Positions 26,887 through 37,826 of a DNA stretch of 64,000 nucleotides are shown in pieces (the first letter of the stretch is position 1; every line of letters begins with the position of its first letter). The position numbers were made by a program, and so were the translations under genes. Origin of the DNA: Ecdyonurus torrentis (lineage: Eukaryota > Arthropoda > Insecta > Ephemeroptera > Heptageniidae). The stretch is from positions 21,823,447-21,887,446 of the forward strand of contig OX439133.1 in the NCBI GenBank assembly GCA_949318235.1, read 5' to 3'. Below the pieces are notes generated by a model, which was given only the letters and a program-made list of their open reading frames with translations, searched no databases and had not been told where the DNA came from.

Positions 26887-28101
26887 CGCATAAAAATATC
26901 AGTAATTTGTGACTATACTTTAATTGGTTTTTTATTGATAGCAATAAAATCGTTTTTATAACAATAAAACATTTTAATCATTTTGTTATATTCGTTCGTA
27001 TATCCTTCATCGGCGTTATATATTCAAAGTATAATAAAGCAATTTGTAATAATAATATTATTGACGTAATTATAACTTAATATGACATGTATAAGTAATA
27101 AAATTATTGTAAAATATTAAAAAAAATAATAATAATAATAAAAATGATAAAAAAAAAGTGTGAAATAAAATGTTGAAAATATTATAACTGATACACTAAA
27201 ATGCTACTTTTATAAAAATTTCTATTTTTATAATATTTTTCTAATCAGGCTGTTAACACTTATAATCATGATTTAACGCATGAAATACATTTTAAGATAA
27301 AATCTTTACTAACTACTCATTCAAAGCATAATAACATACTTTTCTAGTTATAATATTACACTTTTATCATAATTTTTGTTTAAAAAACATATAATTTACT
27401 GGAGAAAATACTTTAAAAAAAAAGTTTCTCCTACGCTTTTAGTATCAATTTTTGATAATATTATAACTTTATCACTAAAAAATTGAGATGTGCGCATTAT
27501 GTGCTTTGATTAGAGAAAGTTTTTAATATAAAGTTAATTTTTCTTTATTGGTTGATTAAAAAAGCTTAAAATGATACAATTGAACTTTAACCCCATTTTT
27601 TTAGAGGTAAAATTATAACTTTTTGATAAAACTGTTGTAAATTAACTTCCTATTTTAGTTATTTAATTGGATTTTTTTTTAAACATAAATATAGTTTAGA
27701 TATAAATATATATTTTTATTTATTGTTATTGTTTTCTTGTATGCTAAATATATTTACTGTGCATTCTTAAAGATTTCTATTTTCTTTAATTTTCTATGTC
27801 GTGTTATTTTTTCAAGCACTATTTGGAAGTTTTTGCCATTAATTTTTAAAATTATTTTAAATAGTAGTAATAATATATAAAAATAATTTATTTAATAATA
27901 ATAAAACCACCTTCAAGTTAAACGTAAAAAAAAAAAAAAAAAAAAAGGCATGATTATTTTTTAAGTAGTAAATTTGACTCTTTTAAAGATATGGACATAG
28001 TAATAATCAGTAATAATAGAAATAAAACCTTCCGGAAGAAGCAATGAACATATTTCATAAGGATTCAACCATAAATAAAATAATTTTAATTTTAATGAGA
28101 A

Positions 28102-28148
<47 letters not shown>

Positions 28149-28993
28149 CTACAATAATAATAAAAATAACTTCTTCTGAATTTATTATTTTTTCTCCGTT
28201 CCAAAATTTAACAAAAATTTCAAACATAAAAAAAGCAAATGACAGGCATATTTAAATAATTACAATGCAAAATATTTATAAAAATTCTTAAGAATATTTT
28301 TTCCTTCCTTATTTTAAAAAAAATATTAAAAGATTCTAATTTGTCATCGCTATTCAGTTGACCTTTTCATTTAGAAAAGGTCAAGATCTCTAAAAGTCAA
28401 AGTATGATTTCTAATAAGCCTCAAGAAATATACGCACACATAAAACTCAGAGAAATATTATTGTAATATAACAATATGAGAATGCTTTTAAAGTCCATTA
28501 TGTTGCATAAAGTAAAAGTGTTGGAATTTAATTACATTGTATATAATCTTGTAGCACATAAGGAAGAAAAAATAAAAAATAAAAAAATAATTTATTGGAG
28601 GTATTTAATGATTATAGCACACAAAAAATGTAATTATATGTCCCATTAAAAAAACTTGTTTATTAAAATAATATTACACAATGTTATAATGTAATAAATG
28701 TTTACACATTGTCACACAGTATGTACTACTATGTATGTACGTACATATAAACATAAAAAAGATATACGTATGAAGGGGGATCTTCACGAAACATAAACAT
28801 ACGTTTACTTGGTATAAAACAATTTAGCCCCTAGGTGTACAGTGGACATACGTGCACTATGCTATGAAGTGGAGAAATAAAAAATAGAAAGAAGAATTCT
28901 AGTTACGCTTAGCTATGTTGTGTAGCAAAAATACTTTTACAACAAAATAAGTACTTGTTTATATAGCAGAATTACTGTTGTAAAGATTTACAT
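26887..28993. other. AT-rich, no gene seen
   Basis: Only the (AG)n at 28109 and an A-run at 27927 stand out. Confidence 0.55.
28109..28146. repeat. Microsatellite (AG)n
   Basis: About 18 units with one GCGA interruption. Confidence 0.95.
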
Positions 28994-29237
28994 AAAGGTC
29001 GACACCATATGAGAGCACTAAATACCGCATGGACCAGTATGGTAAAAATGATACATTTGGCCAGTTTAAAAATACTTCACAATATTTTTATTATTATTAT
29101 TATTATTATTTATTATTATTATTTTTTTTTTTTGAGGGCATTGATGCTGTTAACATGTTATATTATTAGGGTTTCAAGTGTACAAGACAAATAATAATAA
29201 AATCAAAGAAAATAGCCAAAAACAACGTTTGTCACCA
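28994..29237 (+). mobile_element. Family A MITE, copy A4 (truncated at both ends)
   Basis: GTCGACACCATATGAGAGCA, AAATGATACATTTGGCCAGT, GGCATTGATGCTGTTAACAT and AAATAGCCAAAAACAACG follow the family order. A (TTA)n tract has grown in the middle, and the right-end hairpin is missing. Confidence 0.7.
29086..29120. repeat. Microsatellite (TTA)n inside MITE A4
   Basis: About 11 units, then a T-run. Confidence 0.9.
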
Positions 29238-30456
29238 GTGACTTTCAATTGCCAGCAAAATAGTATAATATGTGGTCAACTTCTGAATTTCAGAGATACG
29301 AGTTTTTTTATATGAAATCAGTAAAATTGCATAATACTTGCCATACTATCAATAAATAATTACTATACGAATACTATGTTTGTCATTTACAATAAAATGT
29401 CAACTCGCTGTGGTCAGTGTAAATTTGCAATTAATTTCATTTCTTATGATTTTACAAAGGTGCAAAGGTTCACAAAATAGTTATTTGTTAATTAAGTTAA
29501 TTTTAAATTAACACGATATTTCGCGTAAGAATTTAAGGAAATTGTAAATAGAGTTATATAATTTTATTTCAGGACGAAAAAAAAAAAATAATAAAAAAAA
29601 TAATACTTGTATTGTAATCTTACAATTTGTAAGTATATATATTTTTCAAATATTTAAAACATATTTTCAAATTATTGACTGAATGGTAAAAAGAGTAAAT
29701 AATAATATACAGGAAACATAAATTAAAAGTAAATAATTGTTTATACTTAATTATTTCTTTATAAAGTTGTAAATAAATAAATAAATAAACTATAATACTT
29801 TCGTTTAAAAATACAAATTTTTCATTACGAATACTGACGGAAAACAATTTGCGATCAGGTTTGGAAAAATAAATGTTTTTGTTGAAACTTAATTGGAGAG
29901 AGAGAGAGACAACACATTTGATGGTATAATAAAAATACTTAAAAACAAGTTTTTTTTTTTTTTTTTTTTTTCGTATTACAAAGACAATTAAAGATAATTA
30001 CTAACAGACACATCTTCAAGTATGTATATATATACTATGAGTATAAAATGTTACTTGTTTCTATTATTTTTTTATTAAACTTGTTTTTAATGTGTTTGTA
30101 ATTTATATATAATAATAATAAAAATCAATTTACCCATCTTTTACAATGGTTTGAGAAATAGCTATATAACGATGCATACATAATTTAATTTATAATTATA
30201 AAATATTAAATTATGTATATATTATTTCAAACATTTTAATATATTTTTACTTTAAAACAAGTAATGTATTGTAATGTGTTATTATTTATATTATTTTATG
30301 TGCAATATGTTTATATTTTATAATACTATATTAGCCTATCATATTACATATTACGGAATCTTATTATGACACAAAATACTATAATACAAAACATATGCAG
30401 TGTGATAAGTGATAAGACTGTAATATCTTCTAAGAAAACCTTCGTACTTTGTTTAT

Positions 30457-30610
30457 AGGGTGGTTGTATTCCTATAAAAGTCGACGCCATATGTGAGAAC
30501 TGAATAATATGGACCCGTAAGAAAAATGACACGTTGCCAAAAAAAAAAAAAAAAAAAAAAAAAAAATTATCAATATTTTTGAGAGCAGTGATGCTGTAAC
30601 TGTAACATTG
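30457..30610 (+). mobile_element. Family A MITE, copy A5 (left half only)
   Basis: AGGGTGGTTGTATTCC, AAAGTCGACGCCATATGTGA, an A-run and GAGAGCAGTGATGCTGTAAC. It breaks off after the middle hairpin. Confidence 0.7.
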
Positions 30611-30819
30611 TGCAGCGTAAAGTATAATGATATATGGCATAATTGATAATTTAATAAATAAGAATTATAAGAATTTATAGTAATAAAAATAAAGGTTGTT
30701 TCTATATATACCATGTATATTTAACAAGCAAATTTACCCACATTATTATTATTATAGATCTCTTAATAAATATTCGTCTTTATTCTATTCAATAATATTA
30801 AAAAAATATATACAATTGA

Positions 30820-30893
30820 AAGGGCGAGTTTTTAGCCTGACAAATGTCTGGCCCACTCTTACTTCTAAACCAAACATGGTTAAAACTTCACGG
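30820..30893. repeat. Dispersed GC-richer repeat, copy 1 of 2
   Basis: AAGGGCGAGTTTTTAGCCTG, AATGTCTGGCCCACTCTTAC, CTAAACC recur at 36983-37058. In this copy the minus strand is open and would read EVRVGQTFVRLKTRP, but the other copy is not open in the same frame. Confidence 0.5.
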
Positions 30894-31139
30894 TTATAAT
30901 TCAAAATATTAATACTTTTAGGTAAAAAACAAAAACATATTGTATCAATGAGCATTGTTAATGCAATAGAGATATCAAATGTGGAAACAATAAAAATATG
31001 CCTTGGCAAGGTACATATATTGCTGTAGTAATACCATGCATGGTAATACTTATATTTCTCACAGTAAGTATCAATTGAACGTAATTTAAATTTCAAGTTA
31101 ACACCCAATAATAAAACTTTTATGCATAAATTCGTATAT

Positions 31140-31365
31140 CTTACATTTATCATGCATTTGATATATGGCATATACTGATATTTACAATCCACAATGAAAT
31201 TACATAGGCCAATTAAAATATATATAAACATTAAAATAAATAAATGATATTAAAATCAAGATTTTAAATATAATTAATAATTATTAATAATTTTGTTTAT
31301 AATTTTAAAAATAAATTATTATTATTATTTTTTTATATTATATAAAATATTAATGCACTTTCCAA
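31140..31365 (-). repeat. Dispersed AT-rich repeat, copy 1 of 2 (possible degenerate gene fragment)
   Basis: TTTGATATATGGCATATACT, AAACATTAAAATAAATAAAT-GATATTAAAATC and downstream TTATTATT blocks align with 35605-35815. A minus-strand open frame of 148 codons (31231-30785) crosses it and continues beyond; it is rich in I, Y, L, C and K. The second copy has only short frames. Either a shared transposon piece or a broken gene family. Confidence 0.4.
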
Positions 31366-31456
31366 ACTTCACAAAAATAGCCAACGTTTAATTTAAAATT
31401 TAGTATTCTTATTCCTTCAAAACACATTAAAGTTATATGACTAAGATAAATAACCA

Positions 31457-31777
31457 TTAAAGGCGTAGAACACCTTGAACAAAAAAAAAAGTTGTGTAAT
31501 ATTCTAACAAACCTGAAAATCAACGTTGATTTGGCCGGAGTCATTGATTTCTAATTTATTTTCTATTCATAAAATACCGCTGCCGGTCACTGACGTCACA
31601 GCTCGCCCGGTTTACTTGCGCGTGGACCAGGCGAGCTGTGACGTCAGTGATCGGCAGCGGTATTTTGTAAATGGAAAATAAATTAGATATCAATGACTCC
31701 GGCCAAATCAACGTTGATTTTCAGGTTTGTTAGGATATTACGCAACTTTTTTTATTCAAGGTGTTCTACGCCTTTAA
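31457..31777. mobile_element. TTAA-flanked palindromic MITE, family T1, copy 1
   Basis: TTAA-AGGCGTAGAACACCTTG at the left and its reverse complement ending CTACGCCT-TTAA at the right. The whole 321 bp folds into one hairpin with arms of about 145 bp. The centre is GC-rich (ACAGCTCGCCCGG, GCGCGTGGACCAGGCGAG). TTAA target sites are known for piggyBac and Kolobok-type elements. No coding sequence. Confidence 0.85.
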
Positions 31778-31793
31778 TGTATTTTTTTAAAAT

Positions 31794-32074
31794 GGTGTAT
31801 ATCCATCCTCGTGACTTCATACTGAATGCGCTTCGACGCCATACTGGAGCAATAATTAACATTGCTCTGCATAGGACAAACATTTTTTTTTATTTTATTT
31901 ATTATCTTTTGGAAATTGGAGTATTTTATATAATACTATATTATTTTTCTCACATGTAATTGAGATACTAATTTAACCTATTTTATTATGGCAGCATTAA
32001 TGGTCTCAAAAATATTGCTTAGTATTTTTAAACTGGCAAAATGTGTCATTTTCTTATGTGGCACATTTTATTAA
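31794..32074 (-). mobile_element. Family A MITE, copy A6 (reversed, left end lost)
   Basis: Starts with the right terminus GGTGTATATCC and GACTTCATACTGAATGCGCT, then GGAGCAATAATTAACATTGC, and runs to CAAAATGTGTCATTTTCTTA. It is fused directly to the right end of another copy (A7), a broken head-to-head arrangement. It begins 17 bp after a palindromic TTAA element. Confidence 0.75.
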
Positions 32075-32150
32075 GCTGAGCAATGCTATTCATTACTCCA
32101 GTATGGCGTTCAAGCGCATTAAATATGACGTCATGTGAATACACCCCCCT
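32075..32150 (+). mobile_element. Family A MITE, copy A7 (right-end fragment)
   Basis: GAGCAATGCTATTCATTACT, CCAGTATGGCGTTCAAGCGC, GACGTCATGTGAATACACCC: only the right 75 bp survive, followed immediately by the left end of copy A8. Confidence 0.75.
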
Positions 32151-32228
32151 CTATAAAAGTTAACACCATATTATGTGAGCACTGAGTAATAAGTGGCCAG
32201 TAAGGGAAAGCGACACATTTAGTCAGTT

Positions 32229-32231
<3 letters not shown>

Positions 32232-32324
<93 letters not shown>
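32232..32324. repeat. Microsatellite (AT)n, target of the hAT-like insertion
   Basis: About 46 units; the tract resumes for about 20 bp at 34196 beyond the insert, so the insert split it. Confidence 0.95.
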
Positions 32325-32327
<3 letters not shown>

Positions 32328-32657
32328 GGCCGGCTTGGCCATAAGACGAGGTCTGCGATCGCAGACCGGGCCAACGTCATTGCGGGCCAAGCGGGCCAGA
32401 AAAAAAAAAAAAAAGAAAAAAAAAAAAAAAAAAAAAGAAAAAAGAAAAGAAAGAAAGAAGAAGAAGACACAAGGTTTATATATAAACCTTGAAGAAGACA
32501 ATAATTTAAATTTACTCAAAAGTTTGCAGCACAATATAATAGTTTTTCTACTTCTACAGTTTATTTAATTCAGAGACAGAGCAGAGAAATGAAAATCTTA
32601 GTTATGCAAAAAATTAGTGTACGTAGTGAAAGTGAAAAATCTGATAATGAATCTGAT

Positions 32658-32735
32658 CAGGGCCGGCTTGGCATAAGACGTAAGGCCGGGATCCCGCGGC
32701 CCGGGCTTTTGACTTTGCGGGCCTTTTTGCTTGCT
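32658..32735 (+). mobile_element. Internal second hAT-type left end
   Basis: CAGGGCCGGCTTGGCATAAG followed by ACGTAAGGCCGGGATCCCGC is a second, slightly different left terminus inside the larger element. Its own right end is not seen, so it is a truncated nested copy or a tandemly duplicated end. Confidence 0.6.
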
Positions 32736-32741
32736 CTTAAT

Positions 32742-32761
32742 TAGTAAAAAAAAAAAAAAAA

Positions 32762-32823
<62 letters not shown>
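32742..32823. repeat. Poly-A then (AG)n
   Basis: A26 followed by about 28 AG units inside the hAT-like composite. Confidence 0.95.
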
Positions 32824-32827
<4 letters not shown>

Positions 32828-33015
32828 AAAAACAACTAAACTTAAAACCTTTGCCAGCATATTTTTTTAAATTTAATTTTGTATCATATGAATTTAATCT
32901 ATGATGCATGCACACAAATTACTTGAAATGCGCATTTTTATTGTAACTAAAAAAAAAAAAAAAAAAAAAATGCATTGAGATCATTGCAAGCCAACTAAAT
33001 TTTTTTATGCACTTT

Positions 33016-33100
33016 GGGCCAGCTAGGCATAAGGCCGTACAAGTTAATCCGCGGGCTCCTGGATAGGGACTTTGCTTTTGCGGGCCTTTGGTTCTGATGG
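33016..33100 (+). mobile_element. Third, diverged hAT-type left end
   Basis: GGGCCAGCTAGGCATAAGGC ... GACTTTGCTTTTGCGGGCCT parallels the 32658 copy (GACTTTGCGGGCCT) with more changes. It supports serial nesting or end duplication. Confidence 0.5.
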
Positions 33101-35087
33101 AAAAAAAATCAATTAAAAAAAGTTCAAAGGTACTTTGAAAAATAGCTCACTTTTTTATTATTTGAAAAGAAGTGATATCATTTTTTTAATTATCAGTTTC
33201 AATTAAACCCTTCTTTTTAAACCGTCGTATTTGCGTTTTTTTCAATACTTCTTGCACTATAGTATGTAAATAAAATATTATATTTTGGAAAGTTATTAAA
33301 TTCATAGCCCTATATTTATATTTTATTTATATTATTTATAAAAAATATATTTATTGTTAAATATATATTTCTAAACACGAGATGAGCCCGTAAATGACTC
33401 GTTAAAAAAAGAGCATTTGCAAAGGATACAAGATAAAAAAAAAAGGATAAAACTTTTTTTTTTAGTACAATATATTTATAATTCTCTATAGCATGTAAAA
33501 TCAATTGTTAATACTTAAAAATAATAATAATTTACAACTTTTGTCTTCAAAATAAAAATAAATTTTTGTATATAATGAGAATTGAGCCTTTTTTTTTTTT
33601 TTTGACACACAGGTTCAAGAGCTTTTTTTTTTTTTTTTTAATTTTGGCCTAAACATTGATTTCCCCAAGTAATGGATCGTTTTTTTTTTCAAATTTAAGC
33701 TCAAAATGAAGCTCTTTCAAGTCAAACCATTCGAAAAAATTTTAAGTTATCTACACCTATAATTATAAATTTACAAATCCCTGTTCTGCCCCCCCCCCTT
33801 TTTTTTTCTTTTTTCCCCCATACTTCAATTAAATCATTACATATATAACAATTTCCTTCAATATAGTTTGTTTTCTATCATACATAAATTTTTGGTCTAA
33901 TATTTTTTTTAAGGTGGCCGAAGGTCATGTCATGTAGATCGTAGTATATGAAAATAATGTCATGGTTCAATTGCATACTTATTTTTCAATATAATAGTGT
34001 TATACATTATTTTAAAAAATGTGAAAAAATTAAAATTTAATTTAAAATGAGCGTAAAAACCAGTGCCACGCCCCCTTTTAAAAAAATTTTCGCCTGCGGC
34101 GCATGCTAGGGGGCTGGCGCCCCCCAGACCCCCCAGCATATGCGGGCCAATTCCCAGATTGCCAGACCGGGCCAACGTGCCCCAAGCCGGCCCTGTATAT
34201 ATATATATATATATATTATAGATAATATTTCTGAGAGCACTGATCCTGTTAACAGATTGAATTAGTATGCTATATTATAGTATAATACACTTCTCCCAAT
34301 ACTAGTTCGAGCGGATACAGTGTAATTAACTATGTAAAGTCAACTGTTATTGGCTAGTAGGTTTATAACACGCTCTCTGATTGGTTTAGCACCGCGGATA
34401 CAGCTTTTGGCGGTAAGGACCTTGTTTTGGGCAAGAGTGTAGAAAAATATCAGGAAAAAAAACAAACTAATTTTCTAAAGAAAATAGCCAACAATATTTG
34501 TCCCATGCTGAGCAATGTTATTCATTGCTCCAGTATGGCGTAGAAGTACATTCAGTTTGACGTAATGCGCTATACATATTGATATAATATTATCGGTTAC
34601 AAGCTCTATTTTGCAAAAGTAAGATAGAAATCAATTAAATTTGATGTGATTTACATATATAAATTAAACCAGTTCTAAGATAGAAATAAAAGACATAATA
34701 CATATTTTGAAACAGCTTCTTTTTTTAAATAATGAAATACCAGATTATTTTTCCAGAATTGAAAAATAAATTGTACTATTTTTAATGATATTTTAATTAA
34801 TAATTGATATTTAGAACTCATTGGCTTAAGTATGCTCTAAAAAGAACCAATATTATAATAATATAAAATATAATAAAGAATGCTGTAATAAGACTAAAAC
34901 TATGTATGTACTGTATTATCAGTGTATTACCCCGGCATTATATTATGTATCCGTGGGGCGATTATTAACACTTATCAATGGAATTTACATTGGTATTAAA
35001 AATACTTTCCATGTTCAAATCAAACAGCTCTGTAAAGTGAATTTAATGTAAAATCGAGCCCTTGCATAACATTCAATATTTTTATTC

Positions 35088-35426
35088 TTAAAGGAATAGA
35101 CCAGAGAAAAATATAAGCATTTATATCACAAAACACTTAATGGGATTTACATAAATAACATTAGTTTGTTTGAAAACCCAACAGTAGCCCCCCGTAGCAG
35201 TGATCAGAAAATTCAATTTATGCAACCCGCACAACATTTTCATACTAATTTTTGCGTGTTTCTGACATCACAAACATAAATTTTCACGCAAATTGCATAC
35301 TTTACAGTTTTTTCCACGCTCTCTCGTGGGGCTAAATTAACATTCTATGGTAAAAATTGTCATCAGTTTTGAAGATCCCATTTTGGGCGTATTCATTAAA
35401 AAGCACATGTTGTTATGTGGCTTTAA
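35088..35426 (+). mobile_element. TTAA-flanked MITE, family T2, copy 1
   Basis: TTAAAGGAATAGACCAGAGA opens it. The body (CAGTAGTGATC-type block, TTTCTGACATCA, CACGCTCTCTCGTGGGGCTA, CATCAGTTTTGAAGATCCCA) is shared with copies 2 and 3. The right end GGCTTTAA is present but about 9 bp just inside it are deleted. Confidence 0.8.
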
Positions 35427-35604
35427 TTACGACTTCATTGAATTTTTTATTTTTTTAATATGTGATATTTATATTTTCTTCTGTACCAAAAATATCATTA
35501 TAATATTCTGGTATACAGCCAAACACCACAATGAAACTATAAATTTCACAAATTACACTGCTAAATATATACAATATGATACATTCAATTATCATTTCGG
35601 TTGC

Positions 35605-35815
35605 ACAAGTTTGATATGTGGCATGTATTGATTTCATATCTTTGCATAACAGTGCAATCATAATAATATTTATAAACATTAAAATAAATAAATAATATTA
35701 AAATTAAAATTTTAATTACATATAATAATATTAATAATAATTCTAAATATATTTTTAAAAATAAACTATTATTAAATATAATTTTATACCAATAAAATAA
35801 TAATGTACTTTTTGA
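35605..35815 (-). repeat. Dispersed AT-rich repeat, copy 2 of 2
   Basis: AGTTTGATATGTGGCATGTA, AAACATTAAAATAAATAAAT-AATATTAAAATT matches 31140-31365. It lies about 180 bp after TTAA element T2 copy 1. Confidence 0.4.
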
Positions 35816-35922
35816 AAGCAATAAAAGAATTTAAGTTTGTTAAATTTTGTAATTCTATTTCCTTCAAAAGTTCACAAACACATATAAAATAATGCATTAA
35901 AGTACAAAGATAACAAATCATT

Positions 35923-35963
<41 letters not shown>

Positions 35964-35981
35964 ATAAGTTTTGCTATTTAG

Positions 35982-36052
35982 ATGGCTTGTATCTGAAAAT
36001 TTAAAAAGAAAACATAAAATAAACTTTAGTAAATGCCATTTAAAAGTTTAAA
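35982..36052 (+). repeat. Dispersed repeat, copy 2 of 2
   Basis: GATGGCTTGTATCTGAAAAT, AAAAAGAAAACAT, ATGCCATTTAAAAGTT, as at 7742. It follows a T-run directly. Confidence 0.5.
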
Positions 36053-36090
36053 GATAATAATTCAAAATTCAACCTATATTTATCATTTAT

Positions 36091-36221
36091 CCTGATTAGC
36101 ATCAAAATGCTCTCAAAAATATTGTTCTAAATTGACAAAATGTGTCATATTCCTATGCGGCCCATGTTACTGAGTGAGTGAACCAACATGGCGTTGACTT
36201 CAACATGAATGCATACACGCT
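36091..36221 (-). mobile_element. Family A MITE, copy A9 (partial, reversed)
   Basis: TTAGCATCAAAATGCTCTCA, AAATGTGTCATATTCCTATG, CGGCCCATGTTACTGAGTGA and CAACATGAATGCATACACGC match the reversed left half; the right half is missing. Confidence 0.7.
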
Positions 36222-36638
36222 ATATAGGAAAGGCAAAATAGCACAATAACATTAAAAATTATTATGTTTGTATTTTAAAAAAATAATAAAAGTAAAGCCC
36301 ATATATATTATGTTTATAAAAAATGCAGCTTCATCAGAATGAAATAAAAATTGCCTACCTCATAAGATCTATATAATAATCAAATACAAAAGAACATAGT
36401 TAAGCGTTACCAATTTAAGTTCAATAAATCTATAATTATCACTTTAATAAATTATATTATACAAATTATCGAATGATGGGAATAATTTTCTTACAGGAGT
36501 ATATTTGTTTTATAATGCTAATTAGTTTTAAACGAAAGTGAATAGACTTGTAAAACCACTTTCAGATTACCCTTGAAGGCATCTTCTTTAAGAGAAAGTT
36601 GCGACATTTTGGTCCAGACATTATACCAGCATCCAATA

Positions 36639-36642
<4 letters not shown>

Positions 36643-36683
<41 letters not shown>
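36643..36683. repeat. Poly-A run of about 41
   Basis: Uninterrupted A run; flanks unique. Confidence 0.95.
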
Positions 36684-36686
<3 letters not shown>

Positions 36687-36982
36687 GCATTAATAAATCT
36701 TATGTTATAATAATACCTGATCTTTTCATGAAGTAAAATGTTGTATATTATACGTAAGTTTCACTTTCCATGCAGATGGTTTTACTTTTTAACTTTTCAA
36801 TGTACTCTTGTATTTTATTTAAATCTAGATAAGGGGGTGAAATTTGTTATATTTATTCAGCCAAGAGCATTTATTTTAATATTTTTAAATAATATTGCAT
36901 TTCATTGGGCTTGTTTATCAAACCAGGATGTTAAAAACATTACAAATTAAATAAAAGTCATTTTTGTATTTAAAAACCTTTA

Positions 36983-37058
36983 AAAAAAAAGGTTGGGGCG
37001 AGGTTCAAGCCTGAACACATGTCTGACCCACTCTTGCACCTAAAACCCCACAAAACCT
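36983..37058. repeat. Dispersed GC-richer repeat, copy 2 of 2
   Basis: GGGGCGAGGTTCAAGCCTGA, CATGTCTGACCCACTCTTGC, CTAAAACCCC. Contains GGTTCAAGCC, close to a tRNA B box, so a SINE fragment is possible; no A box is found. Confidence 0.5.
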
Positions 37059-37084
37059 TATATTATTATTATTATTGTTTTCTT

Positions 37085-37119
<35 letters not shown>

Positions 37120-37122
<3 letters not shown>

Positions 37123-37776
37123 CTGTCTAAAAATTAGCTCCTCCTACATTTTTATATTGCAAATTTTTCTCATTTTAGTGTTTTATTAATTAGACTGATT
37201 TTTATGAGTAAATGTATCATAATTTTGAAAATATGCACATTAATCGATGCATATCTTATATCCTAAAATTCCGTGTTATATTAGTATGTATTAGCAAAGT
37301 CAAATTTTATCACCACCACATTAAAAAATAAAAAATAATAATAATAAAAATATATATTTTCAATAATGAAATAAAAAATAGGAAAAAAAAAAGATATAAG
37401 GGAGATTTTTTTTTTTTTTGAATTATTTATTATTTTTCATTATTATTCAATTTTTTTTTTTACTTATTATTAAACCTAATTCAAAATTTTGCAAGCTTCT
37501 GCATAACATTACAATAAATGCTGTAATTTTAAACAATTTTAAATTATATCTAAATTTGATTGCTTTTTTATTATTCTTTTTATATAAAATATATTTTTTC
37601 AACAGCTATAGTGCACATTTCTATAATGATTAAAAACATGTTTATATTTAAGCAATACAGTATATATATATACGTATATTTCACTGTTGTAATAATGATA
37701 GTAAAATTATAATAATAATTTTAGTGTTGTTTCATAATGTTATAAAGTTATCTAATGTCCATTTCGTAAATAAAAA

Positions 37777-37826
<50 letters not shown>

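Larger units (their letters stand above)
32325..34195. mobile_element. hAT-like non-autonomous transposon, composite, about 1.87 kb
   Basis: Terminal inverted repeats CAGGGCCGGCTTGG and CCAAGCCGGCCCTG are perfect over 14 bp. GACCGGGCCAACGT is also shared just inside both ends, but in direct orientation. CAGGG ends are typical of the hAT superfamily (known), whose 8-bp target duplication would here be TATATATA; the insertion is in an (AT)n tract, so that is not diagnostic. Inside, a perfect GTCTGCGATCGCAGAC palindrome follows the left end. Two more left-end-like starts occur at 32658 and 33016. There is no transposase ORF. The right 150 bp is GC-rich (GGGGGCTGGCGCCCCCCAGA). Confidence 0.75.
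32151..34577 (+). mobile_element. Family A MITE, copy A8, split by an (AT)n tract and a hAT-like element
   Basis: The left part (32151-32231: AAAGTTAACACCATATTATG, CACATTTAGTCAGTTTA) and the right part (from about 34220: CTGAGAGCACTGATCCTGTT, AAATAGCCAACAATATTTGT, GAGCAATGTTATTCATTGCT, CAGTATGGCG) are two halves of one copy. The inserts between them are the 32325-34195 element and an extra GC-richer block at about 34300-34440 (two GCGGATACAG repeats and two ATTGG boxes). Confidence 0.75.

Noticed and set aside
30344..30714. Two overlapping minus-strand ORFs of 80-98 codons
   Set aside because: They cover family A copy A5 and its T/A run; no splice sites or domain.
31350..31959. Two ORFs starting with the same MTPAKSTLIFRFVRIL peptide, one on each strand
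   Set aside because: The shared peptide comes from the two arms of the palindromic T1 element being translated in opposite directions, not from a duplicated gene.
36985..37010. tRNA-like B box GGTTCAAGCC, possible SINE head
   Set aside because: No A box at the right distance, no cloverleaf, and the second copy at 30820 lacks the motif.
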